From: an uncultured Planctomycetaceae bacterium
GTDB taxonomy: Bacteria; Planctomycetota; Planctomycetia; Pirellulales; Thermoguttaceae
Direction: 5' to 3'
NCBI GenBank assembly: GCA_946408825.1
Contig: CAMJTU010000012.1
Span: 29,608-93,607, forward strand
DNA length: 64,000 bases
The notes under the pieces were generated by a model. The model was given only the letters and a program-made list of their open reading frames with translations, did not search any database and was not told the origin of the DNA. Both the position numbers and the translations under genes were made by a program. Shown piece after piece: positions 25,876 through 34,866 of this stretch (the stretch's first letter is position 1; every line of letters starts with the position of its first letter).

Positions 25876-26799
25876 ATGGGAAAGCTCTACGACAACATCA
25901 TTGAAGCCGTCGGTTCCACTCCGTTGGTTCGCGTAAACAAGCTTAATCAGGGCAAGGCAAACGTTTTCGTCAAGGTCGAATACTTCAACCCCGGCGGAAG
26001 CGTTAAGGACCGTATCGCCGTCGCGATGATCGAAGACGCGGAAAAGGCCGGTATTCTCAAGCCTGGCGCCACGATTATTGAGCCGACAAGCGGCAACACG
26101 GGCGTCGGTCTTGCGTTGGTGTGCGCGGTCAAAGGATATAAACTCATTCTGACAATGCCCGAAACGATGAGTATCGAACGTCGTAAACTCGCCGCCGCGT
26201 ACGGCGCGACCGTCGATCTCACGTCAGGAACGGAAGGAATGAAGGGCGCGATAAAACGCGCCAACGAGCTCAACGCGCAAATTGAAGGCTCGTGGATTCC
26301 GATGCAGTTTGAAAACGCGTCGAACCCGAAGCGTCACTACGAGCGCACGGGCGTCGAGATTTACGAAGCGCTTAACGGCGAGGTCGACGTTTTCGTCGCC
26401 GGCGTCGGGACGGGCGGAACGGTTTCCGGCGTCGGAAAGGCGCTCAAGGAGCGTCGTCCGAGCGCGTATGTCGTCGCGGTCGAGCCTGACACGAGCGCGG
26501 TTCTCTCGGGCAAGCCCGCGGGCGCGCATAAGATTCAGGGTATCGGCGCGGGCTTTGTTCCGAAGACGTACGACGCGGCGGTTGTCGACGAGATCGTTCA
26601 GGTCTCTTCGGCGGACGCTGGCGAAGCGGCGCGTGAATCGGCGAAAAAGGAAGGCATTCTTGTCGGAATCTCGAGCGGCGCGGCGCTCCACGCGGCTCTC
26701 GAATTGAGCAAGCGACCTGAATTTGAAGGTAAAAACATTGTCGCGCTCCTGCCGGACACGGGGGAGCGTTATCTCTCCACCTGGCTCTTTGACGTTTGA
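25876..26799 (+). CDS. cysK: Cysteine synthase A (O-acetylserine sulfhydrylase)
   Basis: CysK makes cysteine from O-acetylserine and sulfide. The 307-residue protein has the PLP lysine Lys44 in PGGSVKDRIA, the substrate loop TSGNTG at 71-76, and the phosphate-binding loop GTGGTVSGVG near 176. Length and motifs are standard. GGAGG stands 9 bases before the ATG. It is the first gene after a promoter with a palindromic operator and is followed 30 bases later by nadA, which is probably cotranscribed. Control by the divergent Rrf2 protein in response to cysteine or Fe-S status is a reasonable inference. Confidence 0.96.
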   Translation: MGKLYDNIIEAVGSTPLVRVNKLNQGKANVFVKVEYFNPGGSVKDRIAVAMIEDAEKAGILKPGATIIEPTSGNTGVGLALVCAVKGYKLILTMPETMSIERRKLAAAYGATVDLTSGTEGMKGAIKRANELNAQIEGSWIPMQFENASNPKRHYERTGVEIYEALNGEVDVFVAGVGTGGTVSGVGKALKERRPSAYVVAVEPDTSAVLSGKPAGAHKIQGIGAGFVPKTYDAAVVDEIVQVSSADAGEAARESAKKEGILVGISSGAALHAALELSKRPEFEGKNIVALLPDTGERYLSTWLFDV

Positions 26800-26829
26800 G
26801 TCGAAGAGCGCAACATTAGAAGGTTTTCC

Positions 26830-27936
26830 ATGAAGGCTCTTTCAGATTACGAAAATCTCTCCCACGAAGAGCTAAGGGAAAGAATTCAAGCGGTCCGCGA
26901 CGCGGCGGGAGAACGTCTCGCCGTGTTCGCGCATTACTATGTCGTCGACGAAGTCGTCGAAATCGCCGATTTCGTCGGGGACAGCCTCGCGCTCGCCAAA
27001 CGCGCGGCAGACTCGAAGGCGGAAGCGCTCCTCTTCTGCGGCGTTCATTTCATGCTCGAAACCGCCGATATTTTGGCGAATCGACCTGAAAAAGTCGCCG
27101 CGCGCGGCGGAAAAGAAATGATCGTCATGGCGCCCGATATGACAGCCGGGTGCCCAATGGCGGACATGATAACCGCCGAGCAGGCGAACGCGTGGAAAGA
27201 CGCGCTCTCGGAACTCGTCGATTTCAGCGAGTTTACGCCCGTCTCCTACGTCAACTCGTCCGCCGCGACGAAGGCGTTCTGCGGCGAAAACGGCGGCGCG
27301 ATATGCACTTCCGCCAACGCGAAAAAAGTCCTGAGCGACGCTTTCGCGCAGCGTCCGAAGGCGCTTTTCATGCCCGATTCGAGACTCGGACGCACGACCG
27401 CGCTCGATCTCGGGATCAAGCCGGAGGAGATTGTCGTTTGGGATCCGCGCGTCAAGAAGCCCTACGGAGGTCTCGACCCGGAAGCGATTAAACGCGCTCG
27501 CGTGATCCTTTGGGACGGATTCTGCCCGACGCACCAGCGTTTTTCCGCAAACTTCATTCAAAATCTTCGCAAAGAGACCCCCGACGCCCAAGTTTGGGTC
27601 CACCCGGAATCTCAGCGCGCGATTGTCGAACTCAGCGACGGCTACGGCTCGACATCGAAACTCCTCGAGGTCGTTGACAAAGCGCCCGCAGGATCGACCC
27701 TCGCGATCGGCACCGAGTGGAAACTCGTTCAGCGAATGCAGAAAGAGCATCCCGATAAGACGATCATTTGGCCCGGCGACGATCCTAAGATCTGCCCGAA
27801 CATGACCAAAGCGACGCTTTGGAAGGTCGCGTGGGTCCTCGAGAACTGGCTCGAAGGGACGCCCGTCAACGTCGTCAAGACGGAGCCGCAGTATGTCGAA
27901 TCGGCGTATCTAGCGCTCAAATCGCTCCTTAACTGA
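26830..27936 (+). CDS. nadA: Quinolinate synthase A
   Basis: NadA condenses iminoaspartate with dihydroxyacetone phosphate to quinolinate for NAD synthesis and needs a [4Fe-4S] cluster. The 368-residue protein has three cysteines in ligand positions: Cys108 in TAGCPMADM, Cys159 in GGAICTSANA and Cys302 in ICPNMTKATL. It also has FAHYYVVDEV and WDGFCPTHQRF. AAGG precedes the ATG. nadB and nadC are not in the window. Its place behind cysK, under an Rrf2-type operator, would couple an oxygen-sensitive Fe-S enzyme to cysteine supply. Confidence 0.95.
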   Translation: MKALSDYENLSHEELRERIQAVRDAAGERLAVFAHYYVVDEVVEIADFVGDSLALAKRAADSKAEALLFCGVHFMLETADILANRPEKVAARGGKEMIVMAPDMTAGCPMADMITAEQANAWKDALSELVDFSEFTPVSYVNSSAATKAFCGENGGAICTSANAKKVLSDAFAQRPKALFMPDSRLGRTTALDLGIKPEEIVVWDPRVKKPYGGLDPEAIKRARVILWDGFCPTHQRFSANFIQNLRKETPDAQVWVHPESQRAIVELSDGYGSTSKLLEVVDKAPAGSTLAIGTEWKLVQRMQKEHPDKTIIWPGDDPKICPNMTKATLWKVAWVLENWLEGTPVNVVKTEPQYVESAYLALKSLLN

Positions 27937-28164
27937 AACGATCGGCGCAAATATTTAACGTTTCGAGGCGAAGCGCGAAAGGGCGCGTCGCCTTATTGAA
28001 ATCGTCGTCGGTTCGCGAAGAACGCGACGGCGACCTTTACGGTATTCCGTCCGGCGCTTGCGTCGCCTTGACGGAATTCGGCGCGTCGTCGACGCGTCGT
28101 CCCACAACCAACGAGCCGGCGGCGTCAAGAATGTCGTCGGCGCACGCAAGGAGAGCATTTTTAA

Positions 28165-29433
28165 ATGAAACGAGAAACGATTTGTATTCAAGGTTGCGGT
28201 CGTCCCGCTAACGGCGAGCCGCGTCAGCTTCCGATTATCCAAAGCACGACGTTCCGCTATGAATCGAGCGAAGCGATGGCGAAGCTTTTCGACCTAGAAG
28301 CGAACGGATACTTTTACACTCGCCTCGCCAATCCGACGAACGACGCGGTCGCGCGCAAGATCGCGGCGCTTGAAGGAGGAACGGCGGGCGTTCTCGTTTC
28401 CTCAGGAATGGCGGCTGTCTTCTATTCGCTCTTCAATCTCGCTTCCGCCGGCGACCACATCGTTTCAAGCTCCACAATCTACGGCGGCACGTTCAATCTC
28501 TTCAACGTCACGCTCAAAAAAATGGGTATCGACGTCACGTTTGTCGAACCGGACTGGACCGACGAGCAGGTTAACGCCGCGTTCCGCCCCAACACGAAAT
28601 TGTTCTTCGGCGAAACAATCGCCAACCCCGCGCTGACCGTCTTCGATATCGAACGTTACGCTCGAATCGCTCACGAACACGGCGTTCCGCTCATTATCGA
28701 CAACACCTTCCCGACCCCGATCAACTGCCGTCCCTTCGAATGGGGCGCCGATATCGTCGTCCATTCGACGACGAAGTACATGGACGGTCATTCCGCGTCT
28801 CTCGGCGGCTGCGTCGTCGATTCAGGAAAATTCGACTGGAACGCCCACAAGGACAAGTTTCCCGGTTTGACGACGCCCGACGAGAGCTATCACGGACTCG
28901 TCTACACGGACGCGTTCGGTCTTGGCGGCGCGTACATTACGAAGATTGTCGCTCAGGTCGGGCGCGACCTTGGGTCGATGATTAGCCCCTTCAACGCCTA
29001 CATTCTGAATATCGGTCTCGAGACGCTGGCGCTTCGCATGGAAAGACATTGTCAAAACGCTCAGAAGGTCGCGGAATGGCTTGAAAAGCATCCGAAAATT
29101 TCGTGGATTAACTATCCCGGTCTCGAGAGTTCCAAAGATTACGCGCTCGCTCAGAAGTACATGCCTAACGGAACATGCGGCGTTCTCTCCTTCGGGCTCA
29201 AAGGCGGTCGCGAAGCGGCGGAAGCGTTTATGAAGAAGTTGAACCTCGTCTTCATCGCGACCCACGTCGCCGACGCGCAGACGTGTCTTCTTCATCCCGC
29301 AAGCTCGACGCACCGCCAACTCAGCGACGCCGAACTCGCGGAAGCAGGCGTCAGCCCCGACCTCGTTCGCCTTTCCGTCGGAATTGAAAACGTCGACGAC
29401 ATTATCGCCGACCTCGAACAGGCGCTCGCCTGA
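28165..29433 (+). CDS. metY: O-acetylhomoserine sulfhydrylase (Cys/Met metabolism PLP enzyme)
   Basis: This enzyme makes homocysteine from O-acetylhomoserine and sulfide. The 422-residue protein has the PLP lysine Lys204 in HSTTKYMDGHS, the cofactor Asp189 in LIIDNTF, and YTRLANPTND near residue 51. The length of about 420, with an inserted segment after the lysine (FPGLTTPDESYHGLVY), fits the MetY group better than MetB or MetC. AAGGAG lies 9 bases before the ATG. It is 228 bases from nadA and may have its own promoter. A weak GGCGA-rich hairpin at 27967-27992 lies in that gap. With cysK and ahcY it covers sulfide assimilation into both sulfur amino acids. Confidence 0.92.
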   Translation: MKRETICIQGCGRPANGEPRQLPIIQSTTFRYESSEAMAKLFDLEANGYFYTRLANPTNDAVARKIAALEGGTAGVLVSSGMAAVFYSLFNLASAGDHIVSSSTIYGGTFNLFNVTLKKMGIDVTFVEPDWTDEQVNAAFRPNTKLFFGETIANPALTVFDIERYARIAHEHGVPLIIDNTFPTPINCRPFEWGADIVVHSTTKYMDGHSASLGGCVVDSGKFDWNAHKDKFPGLTTPDESYHGLVYTDAFGLGGAYITKIVAQVGRDLGSMISPFNAYILNIGLETLALRMERHCQNAQKVAEWLEKHPKISWINYPGLESSKDYALAQKYMPNGTCGVLSFGLKGGREAAEAFMKKLNLVFIATHVADAQTCLLHPASSTHRQLSDAELAEAGVSPDLVRLSVGIENVDDIIADLEQALA

Positions 29434-29478
29434 CGTCGGCGCGTGTTCGTGTTTAAACCGCAAAAAGCCTCGGAGGCG

Positions 29479-29510
29479 ACGTTTGCGCTCGTATGAGCGC
29501 AAACGTTTCT
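29479..29510 (+). terminator. First hairpin after metY
   Basis: A perfect 12-bp stem, ACGTTTGCGCTC / GAGCGCAAACGT, with a GTAT loop is followed by only TTCT. It may act together with the next hairpin. Confidence 0.6.
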
Positions 29511-29548
29511 GGCGAGTGGGACGCTTTGCTTCCGGGGCTCCACAACTC

Positions 29549-29581
29549 AACGCCGCCGCGGACTTCTCGGCGGCGTTTTTT
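29549..29581 (+). terminator. Second terminator after metY
   Basis: A perfect 10-bp stem, AACGCCGCCG / CGGCGGCGTT, with a 9-base loop runs into TTTT, 116 bases past the metY stop. Confidence 0.75.
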
Positions 29582-29686
29582 CGCTCTCTATTCTTCCCTA
29601 ACCCTCAAAGTGAAAAACATTTGTCAACCACAGTTCAATCGCTTTTCTCTAACTGTTGATAAACAAAGGTCTGCCGATTGGAATTC

Positions 29687-29755
29687 TTGAAATTTTTGAA
29701 CGATTTAGGCCGCGGCGGCGCCTTCTTCTCTTTACAAAATTTCAAAAATGTTCAA
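29687..29755. repeat. AT-rich inverted repeat upstream of glgP
   Basis: TTGAAATTTTTGAA at 29687-29700 and TTCAAAAATGTTCAA at 29741-29755 are near-inverted copies separated by 40 GC-richer bases. They end 116 bases before the glgP start and could be paired protein-binding sites or a stem. Confidence 0.4.
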
Positions 29756-29870
29756 CAATGGGCGGCGTATGCCCAGAGACTGAAAACAATTCGATTCGAT
29801 TCCGACGCGTCGCGCGTCGTTGAATCGTTTGGGGCTGCGCTTTTTCAATCCTAAATTTAGGGGAATTTTC

Positions 29871-32027
29871 ATGACAGACAGTAAAGTCGACGGCGTCAAT
29901 TTGACCGCATATCAGAAGTGCGTCGAGATGGCTCATAACCTTTGGTGGAGCTGGCGACCGATGCTCAACGAAATGTTCCGGCTCATTAACCCCGCGCGAT
30001 GGCGCGCGCTGGACCACAACCTAATCGCCCTTCTCAACGAATACACGCCCGAAGAATTTGAACAGCGAATCATGGAGCTTTCGCTCCAGACGAGCGTCAA
30101 CATCGCGTACCGTCGTTTTAAGGAATACATGGCGGAACGTCCCCTTTGGGCGCGTCAGCACGTCGGCGTCCTCGGCTCGCGTCCCGTCGCGTACTTCTCG
30201 CTCGAATTCGGCATTCATGAATCGGTTCCGATTTATTCGGGCGGTCTTGGAATTCTCGCGGGAGACCACGTCAAAAGCTGCAGCGACCTTGGCGTTCCGC
30301 TCGTCGCCGTCGGACTCTTCTACGACAAAGGCTACTTCCGGCAGCAAATCGACGCGAACAACAACCAAGTTGAACGTTACGTCGACACCGACGTCAACAC
30401 CGTCCCGTTCGAACCGGTCTACGACAAGGACGGAAATAAACTCAAGGTTCACGTCACGACGAAAGCCGGTCCGATTTACGCGCAGGTTCGCAAGCTTCAA
30501 GTCGGGCGCACCAGCCTCTATCTCCTCGACGCCGACGTCGAAGAAAACTCCGACGAGAATCGTGAGCTTACGAGCAAGCTTTACGGCGGCGACAGTCGTA
30601 CGCGAATCCTTCAGGAACTGGTTTGCGGCGTCGGCGGCGTTCGCGCGCTTCGCGCCCTCGGGATCAGGCCGGGCGTCTTCCATCTCAACGAAGGACACAA
30701 CTCCTTCGCGACCCTCGAGGCGATTCGCATTCTTCGTGAAGAAACCGGGCTGTCCTTCGACGACGCCGCGCGCGAAATCGCGCAGAAAACCGTCTTCACG
30801 ACGCACACCCCCGTCGCCGCCGGTCACGATTATTTCGAACGCAATCTCGTCGAACAGCACCTTGAACCGCTCTATACGGCGCTCGGGCTGAATTTAAAAG
30901 AATTCATGGCGCTTGGTCGTCGGAATCCGGAAGATCCAAACGAAAAATTCTGCATGACGATTCTCGGAATGAAACTCTCTCGTTATGCGAATGGAGTCAG
31001 TTCGTTGCACGGCGTCGTGACGCGTCGCATGTGGCACGGTCTCTGGCCCGACAAGCGCGAAGAAGAAGTCCCGATCGGGCACATCACGAACGGCGTTCAC
31101 GTTCCGACGTGGATGGCCCCGCAGATCGCGGTTCTACTCGAACGTTACGTTCCAAACTGGACGTCGGACTCGATCGATCCGAAAGTCTGGTCGGGCGTTT
31201 ACAATATCGACCCGGGCGATCTTTGGGAGACGCATTTCGCGCTTAAGAAGCGGCTCGTCGATTTCGCGCGTCGCCAGGTCGGACGGCAACTCCGCCGCAA
31301 CAACGCGACGGAGGCGGAACTCGAGCAGGCTGGCCGTATCCTCGATCCCAACGCGCTCACGATCGGTTTTGCTCGACGTTTTGCGACGTACAAGCGCGCC
31401 TATCTCGTCGTCCAAGACGAGGAACGCTTCGACAAGATCGTGAACAACGCCGACCGTCCCGTTCAGTTCATTTTCGCGGGCAAGGCGCACCCTGCCGACA
31501 ATCTTGGGAAAGCGGTCATCAAGAAAATCTTGGAAGTCCAACGGAACCCGAAATTCTCGAGTCGCGTCGTTTTCCTCGAGGACTATGATATCAATGTCGC
31601 GCGACATCTCGTCCAAGGCGTCGACGTGTGGCTCAACAATCCGCGCCGTCCCCTTGAAGCGTCGGGCACGAGCGGACAAAAAGCGGTGCTCAACGGCGCG
31701 CTGAACTTCTCGATCCTCGACGGATGGTGGGCGGAAGCGTATGACGGTTCCAACGGCTTCGCGATCGGAACCGGCTTGACTCACGTCGACGAAAGAATCT
31801 GCGACGAGCGCGACGGCAAAGACCTCCTCGACACGCTTGAGAACGTCGTCGTCCCAACGTACTACGACCGCGGTTCGCACGGGATTCCTTCCAAATGGAT
31901 CCGTCTCATGATGAACTCGATGGCGACGCTTTCGTGGCGATTCAGCGCTCACCGAATGGTCTCCGACTACGTCCAGCACGCGTATCTGCCCGCGGCGGGC
32001 GGCTTGAGCGTCAAAATGCCGCGATAA
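29871..32027 (+). CDS. glgP: Alpha-glucan (glycogen) phosphorylase, GT35
   Basis: The enzyme releases glucose-1-phosphate from the non-reducing ends of glycogen or maltodextrin, using pyridoxal phosphate. The 718-residue protein belongs to the shorter bacterial/archaeal subgroup. It has the N-terminal DUF3417-like start (AHNLWWSWRPMLNEMFRLI), then VAYFSLEFGIHESVPIYSGG and FHLNEGHNSFATLE. The cofactor region is EASGTSGQKAVLNGALN near residue 600. The ATG at 29871 follows AGGGGAA; the frame extends upstream without homology. It forms a single-gene unit with a strong terminator, suggesting storage-polymer use. Confidence 0.95.
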   Translation: MTDSKVDGVNLTAYQKCVEMAHNLWWSWRPMLNEMFRLINPARWRALDHNLIALLNEYTPEEFEQRIMELSLQTSVNIAYRRFKEYMAERPLWARQHVGVLGSRPVAYFSLEFGIHESVPIYSGGLGILAGDHVKSCSDLGVPLVAVGLFYDKGYFRQQIDANNNQVERYVDTDVNTVPFEPVYDKDGNKLKVHVTTKAGPIYAQVRKLQVGRTSLYLLDADVEENSDENRELTSKLYGGDSRTRILQELVCGVGGVRALRALGIRPGVFHLNEGHNSFATLEAIRILREETGLSFDDAAREIAQKTVFTTHTPVAAGHDYFERNLVEQHLEPLYTALGLNLKEFMALGRRNPEDPNEKFCMTILGMKLSRYANGVSSLHGVVTRRMWHGLWPDKREEEVPIGHITNGVHVPTWMAPQIAVLLERYVPNWTSDSIDPKVWSGVYNIDPGDLWETHFALKKRLVDFARRQVGRQLRRNNATEAELEQAGRILDPNALTIGFARRFATYKRAYLVVQDEERFDKIVNNADRPVQFIFAGKAHPADNLGKAVIKKILEVQRNPKFSSRVVFLEDYDINVARHLVQGVDVWLNNPRRPLEASGTSGQKAVLNGALNFSILDGWWAEAYDGSNGFAIGTGLTHVDERICDERDGKDLLDTLENVVVPTYYDRGSHGIPSKWIRLMMNSMATLSWRFSAHRMVSDYVQHAYLPAAGGLSVKMPR

Positions 32028-32060
32028 CCGATAATAGAGACGCGTCGTTCCTTCCCCACA

Positions 32061-32097
32061 GACTCCGACGGGACGTCTTTCCCGTCGGAGTTTTTTT
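32061..32097 (+). terminator. Terminator of glgP
   Basis: A perfect 11-bp stem, ACTCCGACGGG / CCCGTCGGAGT, with an 8-base loop is followed by TTTTTT. Confidence 0.92.
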
Positions 32098-32336
32098 ATG
32101 GCGCGGCGCCTCAATAAAAAGACGTTGTCTAAGAAAAGGCTCTCTGGTATAATGACGACGGACCGATTGGCTCGAGACCGTCGCTAAAATTCTAAAGCTT
32201 GACAGCCGCGCGTATTTGCGAAATCTTTACAGTCGGTTTATTTGTTACAACTGCAAACTCGAAAAACGGAAAAATCTATAAAATTTACCGAATTTCATTG
32301 ATTTTTAATCTGCGTAATATAGAATACGAGGGAGTT

Positions 32337-32843
32337 TTGGTAAAGTTAAAAAGAATTAAGCAGGGCGTAGAGGCGAACGAAAATCGCAGAGGCGCAGGCA
32401 AAGGAACGTCGGGACTCGCGTTAGCGCTCGGCGTGGGGCTTGTCGTCGGCGCGATTCTTGGCGCTTCGACGCTGAACGCGGGCGCGCAGAATCCGAATTT
32501 GTACGGCGATCCGAACGGTTCGACCAACTTACGCGAGGCGTATGAGCTCAACGCGGCGCCCCGAGTGTCGACGGGGCCAAACGGACAGGCGCGTTTCTCG
32601 CGTCCCCTTGAGGTTCCGCCTCTTTATGCGTTCGATTCTCCGCTCGACGAGACGGGACGTCAAATTATTCTGGTGGACTCCGAGACGAAGCGCATTTGCG
32701 TTTATTGGATCCGTCAGCGCGGTTCAAACAGCACGATCGAGCTCGTCGCGACGCGCGCGTATGAACTCGATTTAAAACTAGAGAATTTTAACGGCGAGGG
32801 TCTGACGCCCGGTCAAATTCGCGAGCAGCTCAACGGCGAATGA
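32337..32843 (+). CDS. Hypothetical protein with one N-terminal membrane segment
   Basis: I do not recognise this product. The frame is open from 32199, but no ATG precedes the membrane segment. The TTG at 32337, just after GAGGGAG, is the likeliest start and gives 168 residues. A basic N-terminus (VKLKRIKQG) precedes one helix (GLALALGVGLVVGAILGAS). The outer part then holds a compact strand-rich segment (RQIILVDSETKRICVYWI, then IELVATRAYELDLKL). Single-pass orientation suggests an envelope protein. It stands alone between terminator-bounded units. Confidence 0.6.
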   Translation: MVKLKRIKQGVEANENRRGAGKGTSGLALALGVGLVVGAILGASTLNAGAQNPNLYGDPNGSTNLREAYELNAAPRVSTGPNGQARFSRPLEVPPLYAFDSPLDETGRQIILVDSETKRICVYWIRQRGSNSTIELVATRAYELDLKLENFNGEGLTPGQIREQLNGE

Positions 32844-33077
32844 GACCGGCTTAGGGGTCTCGCGGCAGTAATAAACGCTAAAATAATCATAAACGCAGAT
32901 TTTCACAAAAAACTTATTTTGTCGAAGTCTGCGGACGAAAGTTATTGAAGCGGTCTTTTTCGATTTATTCGGACGGGTCGCGACGAAGGTACGGGAAAGC
33001 GGCGCTCGCGGCGCGATCGCCACGCTCTTTTGACCTCGGTCAGCCCCTATAGTTAGGCATATTCAGGAACGTTCGCT

Positions 33078-34622
33078 ATGTACTATAACCTCGCAAAAAC
33101 CGCAGAACTCTTAGGACTCAATACGGGCGACGTGAACCGCCTTCGCGAACAGGGTAAGCTTCGCGCGTTTAAGGACGGCCCCGACTGGAAATTCCGCAAA
33201 GAGGAAGTCGAGCAGTATCTCACGAAGATGATTAAAGAACGTTCCGCGCAAAACAGCGACGACGGGCTGCTCGCGTCCGAAGACGACGACGATAAAACGG
33301 CGTTTGCCGTCGATTCCTCCGCGTTTGACGCGATGTTCGACCAGGCAGGCGACGATCTCCAGGTTTCCGCGAACAACGACGACTTGGTCGTAAACGACGA
33401 TAACGACGATCTTCAACTTGCGCCGGCGGACGACGACGATTTCAAAATTGTCGACGACGACGACGAACTTAAGCTTGCTCCTGAGGAAGCGCCGGAAGAC
33501 GCGCTCGTTAAGGAAGGCGACTCGCCTCTTACGAGCGAAGATTCCGCGCTTGCCGAGGATCTCGCGGCGGTCGATCTCACCAGCGCCTCCGGCTCGGGAT
33601 CCGGCGACGGCCTCACGCTCGGCAGCGACAGCGGTCTTTCTCTGCTCGACGACGTCGGCGGTTCAAACATCGACCTTGCGGGCGACGGCGACGACCTGAT
33701 TCTCGGCGGAAGCTCAGGGTCCGGCTCCGGCGACGGAATGAGCCTTGGCAGCGACAGCGGACTTTCTCTTATGGACGACGCGGAAGGCGGGTTTGAGCTC
33801 GATGCGGCCGTTTCCGAACAGGGCGGTCTTGACCTTGCGCCTCAAAAGGACGACGAAGACGACAGCGTTTTCGCGCTCGCCGGTGAAAACGACGCTTCCG
33901 GACCTCAAATTCTTAACCTCGATCAAAACGCCGATTCCGAAGCGCCGACCGAACTCGCCGCCGAAGAAAGCGTCTTTGAACTTTCCTCGCAGACGACAGA
34001 CGCGCCGCAGAGTTCCGAATCGATGAGTTCCTCCGTATTCATGACGGAAGACGCTCCGTCGGAAACGGCGAACCCCTTCCTTACCGACGACTCGTCCGAA
34101 GGCGAAAGCGATATTTTCGCGCTTGCCGGCGAGCCGGACGCGCCCGCGACCTCCGGCGTCGACGACAGCGCGTCGAATTCGATCGACGTTCTGGACGACG
34201 CTTCAACCGAAACGGTTGAAAATCCGTTCATGAGCGACGAATCGACCGATTCGCCCTTCGGCGATTCTACGAGCGACATGGCCTTCACGCCCAGTTCCGA
34301 CTCGTCTCCCTTCGGCGGCGACGCGGGCGGCGATTTCGGAAGTTCCAGCGACTTCGGCGACGCCAGCGGCTTCAGCGACTCGTCCGATTTCGGCGGCGCG
34401 ACTTTCTCCGAAAACGAAACGGCGCCGGCGGCGTCTGGCGTTTCGTCGATGCAGTTTACGGGCAAGGATTTGATCTTCTTGGTTCCGTGCCTCATTTTCC
34501 TCCTTCTCGCGACGATCGGCGCGCTCGAACTGTGCCGTACGATTTGGAGCTATCAAGAGGGAACCTTCGACATTGGCGGCCCGCTCCTCGAGGCGATCGC
34601 GAAGATGGTCAAATTGATGTGA
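33078..34622 (+). CDS. Helix-turn-helix protein with long acidic linker and C-terminal membrane segment
   Basis: The 514-residue protein starts with an excisionase/MerR-type DNA-binding domain (YYNLAKTAELLGLNTGDVN, then KFRKEEVEQYL, residues 2-50). About 400 residues of Asp/Ser/Ala/Gly-rich, very acidic sequence follow, with recurring phrases such as LGSDSGLSLLDD and VFALAGE. It ends with one hydrophobic helix (LIFLVPCLIFLLLATIGALEL) and a short tail. Such order suggests a DNA-binding head tethered to the inner membrane by a flexible acidic arm. Whether it regulates transcription or organises DNA is unknown. The gene is alone and has its own terminator. Confidence 0.8.
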   Translation: MYYNLAKTAELLGLNTGDVNRLREQGKLRAFKDGPDWKFRKEEVEQYLTKMIKERSAQNSDDGLLASEDDDDKTAFAVDSSAFDAMFDQAGDDLQVSANNDDLVVNDDNDDLQLAPADDDDFKIVDDDDELKLAPEEAPEDALVKEGDSPLTSEDSALAEDLAAVDLTSASGSGSGDGLTLGSDSGLSLLDDVGGSNIDLAGDGDDLILGGSSGSGSGDGMSLGSDSGLSLMDDAEGGFELDAAVSEQGGLDLAPQKDDEDDSVFALAGENDASGPQILNLDQNADSEAPTELAAEESVFELSSQTTDAPQSSESMSSSVFMTEDAPSETANPFLTDDSSEGESDIFALAGEPDAPATSGVDDSASNSIDVLDDASTETVENPFMSDESTDSPFGDSTSDMAFTPSSDSSPFGGDAGGDFGSSSDFGDASGFSDSSDFGGATFSENETAPAASGVSSMQFTGKDLIFLVPCLIFLLLATIGALELCRTIWSYQEGTFDIGGPLLEAIAKMVKLM

Positions 34623-34654
34623 TTCTATCGCGCGCATGAAGTAATAGACGACGA

Positions 34655-34690
34655 AAACGCCGGGTTGACGCAATCCGGCGTTTCTTTTTT
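34655..34690 (+). terminator. Terminator after the HTH-membrane protein gene
   Basis: A perfect 9-bp stem, AAACGCCGG / CCGGCGTTT, with an 11-base loop is followed by CTTTTTT. Confidence 0.9.
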
Positions 34691-34866
34691 CGCATAAACG
34701 TCGGATCTCGCCGCGGCGGCGATATTTCAGTCGTTACGGCGCTCGCCCTTGCGCGTAACGACGAACAGGATAAAATGATGCGGGTTTGTCGTCGAAGAAG
34801 GATGACAAAGCGCGCAAGTCTCTGTTCTTGTGGTTTGGCGCTTTCACGCGCTCAAGGAGAAAGACG

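Larger units (their letters stand above)
29434..29870. other. Intergenic region between metY and glgP
   Basis: It holds two hairpins after metY (29479-29506 and 29549-29581) and a long-range inverted repeat before glgP (29687-29755). A promoter is likely in the AT-rich part around 29600-29700, but no clean pair of boxes stands out. Confidence 0.5.

Noticed and set aside
34786..34866. N-terminal extension of the CrtI-like protein from a TTG
   Set aside because: The ATG at 34867 has AAGGAG upstream and begins exactly at the dinucleotide-binding fold.
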